Shown here: positions 58,216 to 64,000 of the stretch, one piece after another
Layout: every line of letters begins with the position of its first letter
How positions within the stretch are numbered: position 1 is the stretch's first letter
Assembly (NCBI GenBank): GCA_963826165.1
Contig: CAWGWC010000007.1
Span: 496,001 to 560,000 of the forward strand
Source of the DNA: JACVRW01 sp963826165
GTDB lineage: Bacteria > Actinomycetota > Thermoleophilia > Solirubrobacterales > Thermoleophilaceae
Reading direction: 5' to 3'
DNA length: 64,000 nt
Notes under the pieces: model-generated
Database searches by the model: none
What the model was told of the DNA's origin: nothing
The model's input: only the letters and a program-made list of their open reading frames with translations
Position numbers and translations under genes: made by a program

Positions 58216-58608
58216 TCAGCCGTAGAACAGGTAGCCGAAGCGCCTGACCGCCTCGTAGTAGACGTTCGCGGTGTTGCGGCACAGCCCGCGCTGGTACCAG
58301 ACGCGGGTGGCACAGTGCGCGTACATGTCGTCCCGGAAGCGGGTGTCGCAGTAGGCCTGGCCGAGCTGGGCGCCGTAACAGGCGTCGTGGGCAGCACAGG
58401 CGGCGGTGAAGTTGAACCACGGCCCGCTGTCGGGCACGAGCTGATCCCCGACTCCACCGGGCCCGCACGCGGTGGTGGCCTCCTGGGCCTCCGCGACGGT
58501 GGGCGCGAAATCGGACGGGCTCTTGGCGCTCGCGGCCGGCGCAGCCAGGGCCAGTACGGCCAGCAGCGAGACGAGCGAGAGGACGATCCTGCGGTGCAGC
58601 TGATGCAT
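58216..58608 (-). CDS. Secreted phospholipase A2-like protein
   Basis: A 130-residue secreted protein: a Sec signal peptide (IVLSLVSLLAVLALAAPAAS, cleavage near ASA-KS) and a prokaryotic phospholipase A2 domain. The catalytic His-Asp pair sits in FNFTAACAAHDACYGAQLG, with the second conserved Asp region YCDTRFRDDMYAHC. Cysteines could form the two disulfides of the family. It would hydrolyse phospholipids outside the cell. The length matches bacterial PLA2 of Streptomyces. The ATG is at 58608; it follows metH on the same strand after about 80 bases. Confidence 0.85.
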   Translation of the reverse strand: MHQLHRRIVLSLVSLLAVLALAAPAASAKSPSDFAPTVAEAQEATTACGPGGVGDQLVPDSGPWFNFTAACAAHDACYGAQLGQAYCDTRFRDDMYAHCATRVWYQRGLCRNTANVYYEAVRRFGYLFYG

Positions 58609-58652
58609 ACGGCGCTCCTCTGGTCGAGGCGCCTCCCGCCGCTTTCCTATCC

Positions 58653-58680
58653 CTCCGAGGCGATTTTCAATCCTCGGGAG
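58653..58680 (-). terminator. Candidate metH terminator hairpin
   Basis: CTCCGAGG (58653-58660) and CCTCGGGAG (58672-58680) pair with one bulge, extended by GATT/AATC inside. The hairpin lies directly after the metH stop on the minus strand and before the phospholipase gene. It lacks a T-run and could also be an attenuator or operator for the downstream gene. Confidence 0.4.
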
Positions 58681-58687
58681 CGCTGAC

Positions 58688-61600
58688 CTACGCCGGCACG
58701 CCGTCCGACGTCGCCCGCGCGGCCTCTTCCTCCACCGCGCCGTCCTCGGGCTCGGCCTCCGGCGGCAGCTCGCCGCCGCGGTCGGTGCCGGCGATCAGCT
58801 CGTCCGGTGCCCGCTCGGCGGGGATGAAGCCGGACTTCATGCCGAAGTAGACCGCCTGGGGGTGGTGGGCGATGATCGCCACGGTCGACTGCTCGGGCAT
58901 CACGGCGAAGCCGTCGGACAGATACATGCCGACGCTGTCGAGCCCGAGCAGGCGCCACACCTTCTCGTGCTCGGACTGGTCGGGGCACGCCGGGTAACCC
59001 CACGAGTAGCGCCGCCCCTGGTCGAGGTCGATGCCGAGGCCGCGGCGCGCCTCGGCATGCAGCCACTCGGCCAGGCCCTCGGCCGACTGCACGCCCAGCC
59101 CGTGGGTGTAGAGCTGCTCGGCGAACTCGCCGTCGCGCTCGAGCTGGGCCATCAGGTCGGTGACCTCGGGGCCCACGGTCACACCCTGGAGAGCCACCAC
59201 GTCGCGCTCGCCGGAATCGATCGGGCGGAAGAAGTCCGACAGGCAGATGCGGTCGTGCTTGGGCTGGCGTGGGAAGCTGAGCCGCTCGAGCTCCTGCGAG
59301 GGATCGGCCGGGTCGAACACCACCAGCTCGTTCCCGTCGGAGTTGCAGGGGAAGTAGCCGAGCTTCGCGCGCGGGCGCAGATAGTCCTGCTCGGCCCACA
59401 TGCGCTCGAGGCGGGGAGCGAAGCCCTCCTCCTCGCCGTCACCCTGCACGAGGCGCTCCCACGCCTCGCCCTTCACGCCGCGTCCGCCCCAGTGGAGCTT
59501 GAACAGCACGTGGCGATCCAGGTAGGGATAGACGTCGTCGAGGTCGACCTCCATCTCGCGCACGCCCCAGAAGGGCGGCTGGGGGATCGGCGTGTCGGTG
59601 CGGGCGGCGGAGCGAACCGAGCTGTCGGTCACGGGCGGCGCGTCGTCGACCACCACGGGCTTCTCGCGCAGCGTCTTTGCCTCCGAGCGCATGCGCTCGA
59701 CCAGGTCGTCGCGGGCCGCGCCGTCCACCAGCTGGTCGACCGTGGCCAGGCCGGCGAAGGCATCCTTGCAGTAGAAGACGCCGGGCTCGTAGACCTCGTC
59801 CGACTCCTTGCCCTTCGGGTAGAGGATGCGTCGCCCGAAGTCGCGGTTGATGGCCGCCCCGCCGATCAGCACGGGGAACTGGTGGCCGCGCTCGTGCAGC
59901 TCCTGCACGCAGATCGGCATCTGCTTGGAGGTGGAGACGAGCAGGGCCGACAGCCCGATCGCGTCGGCCTCGTGCTCCACCGCCGCGTTGATGATCGTGT
60001 CCACCGGGACCTGCTTGCCGAGGTCGATGACCGTGTAGCCGTTGTTGGTGAGGATGGTGTTCACCAGCGACTTGCCGATGTCGTGGACGTCGCCGAACAC
60101 GGTGGCGATCACCACCTTGCCCTTGGTGTGCCCCTCCATACGCTCGAGGTAGTTCTCGAGCTGCGCCACGGCGCGCTTCATCACCTCGGCCGACTGCAGC
60201 ACGAAGGGCAGGATCAGCTCGCCGGCACCGAACTTGTCGCCCACCTCCTTCATGGCGGGCAGCAGCACCTGGTTGAGCGTCGGGACCGCGCCGATCTTCT
60301 CCACCGAGCGGTCGATCCAGTCCTCCACGCCCTCCTTCTTGCGACGCAGGATGTGGAAATGCAGCGCCTCCTCGGGCTCCATGCCCTCGGTGGGGTCGGC
60401 GCCGCCGTCGTCGGTCTCCTCCTCGCCCTTCTCCTCGAAGTGGCCGATGAAGCGCTCGAGCGCGTCCTCGCGGCGGTTGAAGACCAGATCGTCGGTCAGC
60501 TCGCGCTCGTTCTCGGCGATCTCGTTGTACGGCTTGATGTGGTTGGGGTTGACCATCGCCAGGTCGAGCCCCGCCTCCACGCAGTGGTGAAGGAAGACCG
60601 AGTTGAGCACCGCGCGGGCGCCGGGCGAGACACCGAAGGAGACGTTGGACACGCCGAGCGAGGTCTTGACCCCAGGCAGCTCGGCCTTGATCCGCTTGAT
60701 GCCCTCGATCGTGGCCACGGCCGATGGGCGCCACTCCTCGTCACCGGTGGTGAGGGTGAAGGTCAGCGCGTCGAAGATGAGCGCCTCGCGGTCGAGCCCG
60801 TGCTCGTCGCAGGCCAGCCCGACGATGCGCTTGGCCACCTCGAGCTTGCGCTCGGCGGTCTTGGCCATGCCCACCTCGTCGATGGTCAGCGCGATCAGGG
60901 CCGCGCCGTGGGACTTGGCCAGAGGGGCGACCACGTCGAGCTTGTCGCGCCCGGCCTCGAGGTTGACCGAGTTGACGATCGCGCGACCGGGGATCGCCTC
61001 GAGCGCGGCCTGGATCACGTCGGGCTCGGTGGAGTCCACCTGGATCGGCGCCGGCTGCGTGAGCGAGATGCGCTTGACCACCTCGCGCATCTGCTCGTCC
61101 TCGTCCTGGCGCTCGGTGAGCGCGACGCAGACGTCGAGGACGTGCGCGCCACCCTCCACCTGGTCTTCGGCGACCTGGACGATGCCGTCGTAGTCGTTGG
61201 CCAGCAGCAGCTCCTTGGCCTTGCGCGAGCCCTGCGAGTTGACCCGCTCGCCCACCAGCGTCGGGCGCGGCTCCTGCACCAGCGGGGTGGCGGTCATCAT
61301 CGAGGACACGAGCGCCGCGCGGGTGTCGGGACGGACCGGGGTGTCGCGGCCGCCGACGCGGTCGACGATCGCCGCGATGTGATCGGGCGTGGTGCCGCAG
61401 CAGCCGCCCACGATCGAGATCCCGTAGCGCTCCACGAACTCCTGCAGCGTCTCCGCCAGCGGGTCGGGCTTCTCCGGGAAGATGGTCTCACCGTCGGGCC
61501 CCTGCAGCGGCAACCCCGCATTGGGAATGCAGTGCACCGGCACCGGGCTGATCTCGCCCAGGTAACGGATGGCGTCGCGCATGTCCTCGGGCCCGGTCGA

Positions 61601-62275
61601 GCAGTTGAGCCCGATCACGTCCACGTCGAGGGAGGTGAGGGTGGTGAGCACGGCCTGGATGTCCGTGCCGAGCAGCATCTTGCCGCCGTTGGGCAGCAGC
61701 GAGACGCTGGTCTGGATGGGCAGCGTCCGGCCGGTGAGCTTGAAGGCCTCGCGCGTTCCGAAGATCGCGGCCTTGACCTCGAGGATGTCCTGCGCGGTCT
61801 CGATGATGATCAGGTCCGCGCCGCCCTCCACGAGACCCTGGGCCTGCTCGGTGAACACCTCCACGAGCTCGCGGAAGGTGATCTTGCCGAGCGTCGGATC
61901 GTCGGAGGCCGGCAGGTGGCCGGTGGGACCGATCGACCCGGCCACGAAGCGCGCGTCACCCGCGGCGGCGCGGGCGATCTCGGCGGCGCGTCGGTTGATC
62001 TCGAGCGTGTGCTGCTCGAGCCCCCACTCCTCGAGCTTGAGCCGGCTGCCCTGGAAGGTGTCGGTCTCCAGCACCTCGGCGCCCGCTTCCAGCATCGACT
62101 CGTGCACGCCCTGGATCACGTCGGGCCGGTTGAGCACGAGCGCCTCGTGGCACTTGCCGGGCAGCCCGCCGTAGTCCTCCTGGGTCAGCTCGAACTGCTC
62201 CAGGGTCGCCCCCATGCCGCCGTCGAAGACGACGACGCGGCTTCTGGTGGCCTCGATGTAGTCACGCTGCGCCAA
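58688..62275 (-). CDS. metH: Methionine synthase, cobalamin-dependent
   Basis: A 1195-residue MetH that methylates homocysteine using methyl-tetrahydrofolate and B12. Domains in order: homocysteine/zinc-binding barrel (VVFDGGMGATLEQFEL, GLNCSTGPEDM, zinc cysteines in VGGCCGTTPD), pterin-binding barrel (RPTLVGERVNSQGSRKAKEL), cobalamin cap and B12 domain with the DxHxxG motif (FGDVHDIGKSLVNTIL), and the reactivation domain (PKLGYFPCNSDG-like segment LGYFPCNSDGNELVVFD). A TTG at 62275 (MAQRDYIEATR) is the apparent start. It stands behind a near-perfect palindrome. Confidence 0.95.
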   Translation of the reverse strand: MAQRDYIEATRSRVVVFDGGMGATLEQFELTQEDYGGLPGKCHEALVLNRPDVIQGVHESMLEAGAEVLETDTFQGSRLKLEEWGLEQHTLEINRRAAEIARAAAGDARFVAGSIGPTGHLPASDDPTLGKITFRELVEVFTEQAQGLVEGGADLIIIETAQDILEVKAAIFGTREAFKLTGRTLPIQTSVSLLPNGGKMLLGTDIQAVLTTLTSLDVDVIGLNCSTGPEDMRDAIRYLGEISPVPVHCIPNAGLPLQGPDGETIFPEKPDPLAETLQEFVERYGISIVGGCCGTTPDHIAAIVDRVGGRDTPVRPDTRAALVSSMMTATPLVQEPRPTLVGERVNSQGSRKAKELLLANDYDGIVQVAEDQVEGGAHVLDVCVALTERQDEDEQMREVVKRISLTQPAPIQVDSTEPDVIQAALEAIPGRAIVNSVNLEAGRDKLDVVAPLAKSHGAALIALTIDEVGMAKTAERKLEVAKRIVGLACDEHGLDREALIFDALTFTLTTGDEEWRPSAVATIEGIKRIKAELPGVKTSLGVSNVSFGVSPGARAVLNSVFLHHCVEAGLDLAMVNPNHIKPYNEIAENERELTDDLVFNRREDALERFIGHFEEKGEEETDDGGADPTEGMEPEEALHFHILRRKKEGVEDWIDRSVEKIGAVPTLNQVLLPAMKEVGDKFGAGELILPFVLQSAEVMKRAVAQLENYLERMEGHTKGKVVIATVFGDVHDIGKSLVNTILTNNGYTVIDLGKQVPVDTIINAAVEHEADAIGLSALLVSTSKQMPICVQELHERGHQFPVLIGGAAINRDFGRRILYPKGKESDEVYEPGVFYCKDAFAGLATVDQLVDGAARDDLVERMRSEAKTLREKPVVVDDAPPVTDSSVRSAARTDTPIPQPPFWGVREMEVDLDDVYPYLDRHVLFKLHWGGRGVKGEAWERLVQGDGEEEGFAPRLERMWAEQDYLRPRAKLGYFPCNSDGNELVVFDPADPSQELERLSFPRQPKHDRICLSDFFRPIDSGERDVVALQGVTVGPEVTDLMAQLERDGEFAEQLYTHGLGVQSAEGLAEWLHAEARRGLGIDLDQGRRYSWGYPACPDQSEHEKVWRLLGLDSVGMYLSDGFAVMPEQSTVAIIAHHPQAVYFGMKSGFIPAERAPDELIAGTDRGGELPPEAEPEDGAVEEEAARATSDGVPA

Positions 62276-62315
62276 GACGTGATCCTACCAACCTTGACAC
62301 GATTGTGTGAAGGTT
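62276..62315 (-). promoter_or_regulatory. metH promoter and palindromic operator
   Basis: On the minus strand a TTCACA -35 and a TAGGAT -10 lie 18 bases apart just upstream of the TTG start. The -35 and spacer are covered by an inverted repeat: AACCTTGACAC (62290-62300), GATT loop, GTGTGAAGGTT (62305-62315), matching at 10 of 11 positions. A dimeric regulator probably binds here and blocks or helps RNA polymerase. No B12 or SAM riboswitch can fit in the 56-base gap. Confidence 0.55.
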
Positions 62316-62331
62316 GTGCCTGCCGGCGGCG

Positions 62332-62862
62332 TCAGACGGTGAGGCGCGCGCGGTAGCCGCGACGACGGGCCACCGGGCCGAGCACGGCCCCGACCGCCTT
62401 GAGCACCGGCCACGGCGGGCTCGCCGGCCTCACCTCGTCGCCGAACTCGGGAACCATCACGGCGAGCTGCAGCGGGCGCGGCATGCCCTTGTCGTCGAGC
62501 TCGTCCTTCTGCGCGAGTGCGAACAGAGTCTCGAAGAAGGAGGCGATGTCGAGGGCCGGCCGGAAGTACTGCACCGACGACGCCTCTTCGGTGGTCTCGT
62601 TCCAGAAGCGGTGCGGGGTGCCGGGCGACACCGGGATCGTGTCACCGGGGCCGAGCTCGCGGCGCTCACCCGCGACCTCGAAGACGAGCGACCCCGACAC
62701 CACCTCCGCCCCGCTCTCCTGCTTGGGGTGCACGTGGAGAGGCTCGCGCTCGGTGCCCGGCGGGTGCACCGAGTCGATGCGCAGCAGCTCGGGCCGGAGC
62801 TCGGTGAACGTCATGCGCTGCCCGGTGCGCGGGTTGAAGATCTCTTGGCCCTCGTGCGCCAT
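62332..62862 (-). CDS. Cupin domain-containing protein
   Basis: A 176-residue single-cupin protein. Cupin motif 1 is EPLHVHPKQESGAEVVSGSL and motif 2 is PGDTIPVSPGTPHRFWNE, each with candidate metal-binding His. The C-terminal part is helical and basic (KAVGAVLGPVARRRGYRAR). Many homologues are annotated only as cupin; no enzyme activity is assigned. It is on the same strand as metH and 56 bases upstream of it, but the metH operator suggests independent control. The ATG is at 62862. Confidence 0.83.
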   Translation of the reverse strand: MAHEGQEIFNPRTGQRMTFTELRPELLRIDSVHPPGTEREPLHVHPKQESGAEVVSGSLVFEVAGERRELGPGDTIPVSPGTPHRFWNETTEEASSVQYFRPALDIASFFETLFALAQKDELDDKGMPRPLQLAVMVPEFGDEVRPASPPWPVLKAVGAVLGPVARRRGYRARLTV

Positions 62863-62876
62863 CGGCCCAGGCTAAC

Positions 62877-62937
62877 CGCTCGCCGATGAAGGCAAACGCT
62901 CGCGCGCACCGCGCGCTCGCCGATCAAGGCAAACGCT
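62877..62937. repeat. Near-identical 24-base direct repeat
   Basis: Copy one at 62877-62900 and copy two at 62914-62937 share 23 of 24 bases (one G/C difference, at the twelfth base); each begins CGCTCGCCGAT and ends AAGGCAAACGCT. They lie in the 88-base gap between the divergent cupin and SDR genes, with a 37-base period. The second copy ends 13 bases before the GTG start of the SDR. Confidence 0.75.
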
Positions 62938-62950
62938 TAAGCTGCCGCGC

Positions 62951-63634
62951 GTGCCGGTCGCCCTCGTCACGGGAGCCAATCGCGGGATCGGCCGCGAGAC
63001 GGCCCGGCAGCTGGCCGAGCGCGGCTACGACGTGATCCTGAGCGCCCGCGACGAGAGCAAGGCGCGCGAGGCGGCCGAGGCCGTGGGCGCGACGCCGCTC
63101 GAGCTGGACGTCTCCGACCCCGACTCGATCGAGCGGGCGGCGACGTCCGTTCGGGAGCAGCCCGGAGTGCTCGACGTGCTGGTCAACAACGCCGGCGTGG
63201 GCACGGACTGGGGCGTGGCCGGCGCCGAGCCGGACTTCGGCGCCATCCAGAGCGCGCTCGACACCAACTTCTTCGGGGCCTACAGGCTGACCGTGGCCCT
63301 GCTGCCGCTCCTGCGCGAGTCGAAGCACCCGCGAATCGTCAACGTCTCGAGCGGCATGGGCGGCATCGCGGAGATGGGCGGATGGTCGCCGGGCTACCGC
63401 GTCTCGAAGGCCGCGCTCAACGCCATGACCCGGATCCTCTCGGCCGAACTGGCAGAGTCTGGCGTGAAGGTCAACTCGGCCTGCCCGGGCTTCGTCAACA
63501 CCGACATGGGTGGGCAGTTCGGGGCCAAGAAGCCGGTGGAGGACGGCGCGGCGGGCATCGTCTGGCTGGCCACGCTTCCGGACGACGGTCCCACCGGCGG
63601 GTTCTTCCGCGACGGCAAGCCGGTCGCGTTCTAG
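62951..63634 (+). CDS. Short-chain dehydrogenase/reductase
   Basis: A 227-residue classical SDR with VALVTGANRGIGRETARQL (NADP-type motif, with Arg after the Gly-rich loop), VLVNNAGVGTDWG, and the active site Ser then GYRVSKAALNAM (Tyr-x3-Lys). It resembles carbonyl reductase-like SDRs. A GTG start at 62951 is used; a direct repeat lies just upstream. Its TAG stop shares CTAG (63631-63634) with the opposing galactokinase stop. The substrate is unknown. Confidence 0.86.
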   Translation: MPVALVTGANRGIGRETARQLAERGYDVILSARDESKAREAAEAVGATPLELDVSDPDSIERAATSVREQPGVLDVLVNNAGVGTDWGVAGAEPDFGAIQSALDTNFFGAYRLTVALLPLLRESKHPRIVNVSSGMGGIAEMGGWSPGYRVSKAALNAMTRILSAELAESGVKVNSACPGFVNTDMGGQFGAKKPVEDGAAGIVWLATLPDDGPTGGFFRDGKPVAF

Positions 63635-64000
63635 AACGCTCCGGCCACCAGCCGCGCGCCGGGTCCCGGAGACACCGCCAGCGCTCCTTCCGGCGCCACC
63701 ACCCCCGGCTGCAACAGGGCCAGCACAGCGCCCCCGAATCCGCCGCCCATGATGCGCGCCCCGGCGGCACCCGCGGCCTTCAGGCGGTCGACCGTGGCCT
63801 CCACCTCCGGCACGGAGACCTCGTAGTCGTCACGCAGGCTGGCGTGCGAGGCGTCCAGCAGCCCGCCCAGCGCGGGAAGATCGCCGCCCCGCAGCGCCTC
63901 CACCGCGTCCAGGGCGCGCGCGTTTTCGCTGAGCACGTGCACCGCGCGGCCCCAAAGCGGCTCGGGCAACTGCGACGCGGCCTCCGCGCTCGCGTCCCGG
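63631..64000 (-). CDS. galK: Galactokinase, C-terminal part (runs off window)
   Basis: The 3' 370 bases of a GHMP kinase gene that continues beyond the window end. The frame is open to the edge and includes HVLSENARALDAVEAL, DASHASLRDDYEVSVPE and the GHMP motif 3 ARIMGGGFGGAVLAL, all typical of galactokinase, which phosphorylates galactose at carbon 1. The apparent start at 63969 is an internal TTG, not the real start. It is convergent with the SDR. Confidence 0.85.
   Translation of the reverse strand, partial: RDASAEAASQLPEPLWGRAVHVLSENARALDAVEALRGGDLPALGGLLDASHASLRDDYEVSVPEVEATVDRLKAAGAAGARIMGGGFGGAVLALLQPGVVAPEGALAVSPGPGARLVAGAF

Noticed and set aside
62276..62331. Cobalamin or SAM riboswitch controlling metH
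   Set aside because: The gap is only 56 bases and contains no B12-box or S-box segment; a palindromic operator is present instead.
58862..62356. A 1164-codon open frame on the plus strand opposite metH
   Set aside because: It is exactly antisense to a well-supported metH gene, is rich in His/Leu/Gly/Arg without any domain, and is the usual mirror frame of a GC-rich gene.
1..64000. CRISPR array, insertion sequence, prophage or tRNA-borne island
   Set aside because: No regularly spaced repeats, transposase or integrase, phage structural genes or tRNA genes were found in the window.

Overview
The window is strongly GC-rich and gene-dense. Several features point to an actinomycete, most likely of the Thermoleophilia/Solirubrobacterales type (inference from gene content; no rRNA is present to confirm it): frequent GTG starts, many 4-base ATGA/GTGA stop-start overlaps, an actinobacterial integration host factor (mIHF type), and a complete mce lipid-transport operon. 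No tRNA, rRNA, CRISPR array, insertion sequence or prophage was seen. The region looks like ordinary chromosome carrying several accessory-type clusters.

Layout. 1-3.7 kb: start of an MFS exporter, a citrate synthase, a GNAT protein, an SDR and a zinc alcohol dehydrogenase. 3.7-8.6 kb: a tightly overlapping run of NodB-type deacetylase, acyl-CoA dehydrogenase family protein, NodS-type methyltransferase, FAD oxidoreductase, GT2 glycosyltransferase and O-methyltransferase, whose product is unknown. 8.7-13.6 kb: manganese catalase, DUF2294 protein, two nucleotide-sugar-epimerase-like proteins and small membrane proteins, ending in a tandem palindromic repeat. 13.7-15.9 kb: MoxR ATPase with a CoxE-like VWA partner. 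15.9-18.6 kb: a TPP riboswitch followed by an ABC importer (ATPase, permease, lipoprotein) for a thiamine precursor. 18.6-22.6 kb: msrB with an AlkA-like glycosylase, then a divergent pair (GNAT-fold acyltransferase and serine palmitoyltransferase-like enzyme) that could make sphingolipids.

22.6-30.3 kb: EamA transporter, azlCD exporter divergent from an Lrp regulator, a CGNR zinc-finger protein behind a palindromic operator, pyruvate kinase, mIHF, and small proteins. 30.3-45 kb: one long minus-strand operon with two YrbE/MlaE permeases, an MlaF/MceG-like ATPase, six MCE proteins, an MMPL transporter, a membrane-anchored redoxin and a B3/B4 protein. All but two of its junctions overlap by 4 bases or are separated by about 25 bases or less. 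A lipoprotein gene is divergent from it.

45.7-64 kb: a small Cys-rich protein, a large LuxR-type ATPase regulator, SDR/NmrA/SRPBCC proteins, a dipeptide-epimerase-like enzyme with a DUF1611 protein (possible D-glutamate catabolism), amt-glnK-pucR for nitrogen, a PLP decarboxylase, a secreted phospholipase A2-like protein, cobalamin-dependent methionine synthase behind a near-perfect palindrome, a cupin, an SDR and the 3' part of galactokinase. Regulatory structure is concentrated in a few spots: the TPP riboswitch, and palindromes before the CGNR gene, before a 63-residue basic protein and before metH. Most other genes have little intergenic space and are probably translationally coupled or leaderless.
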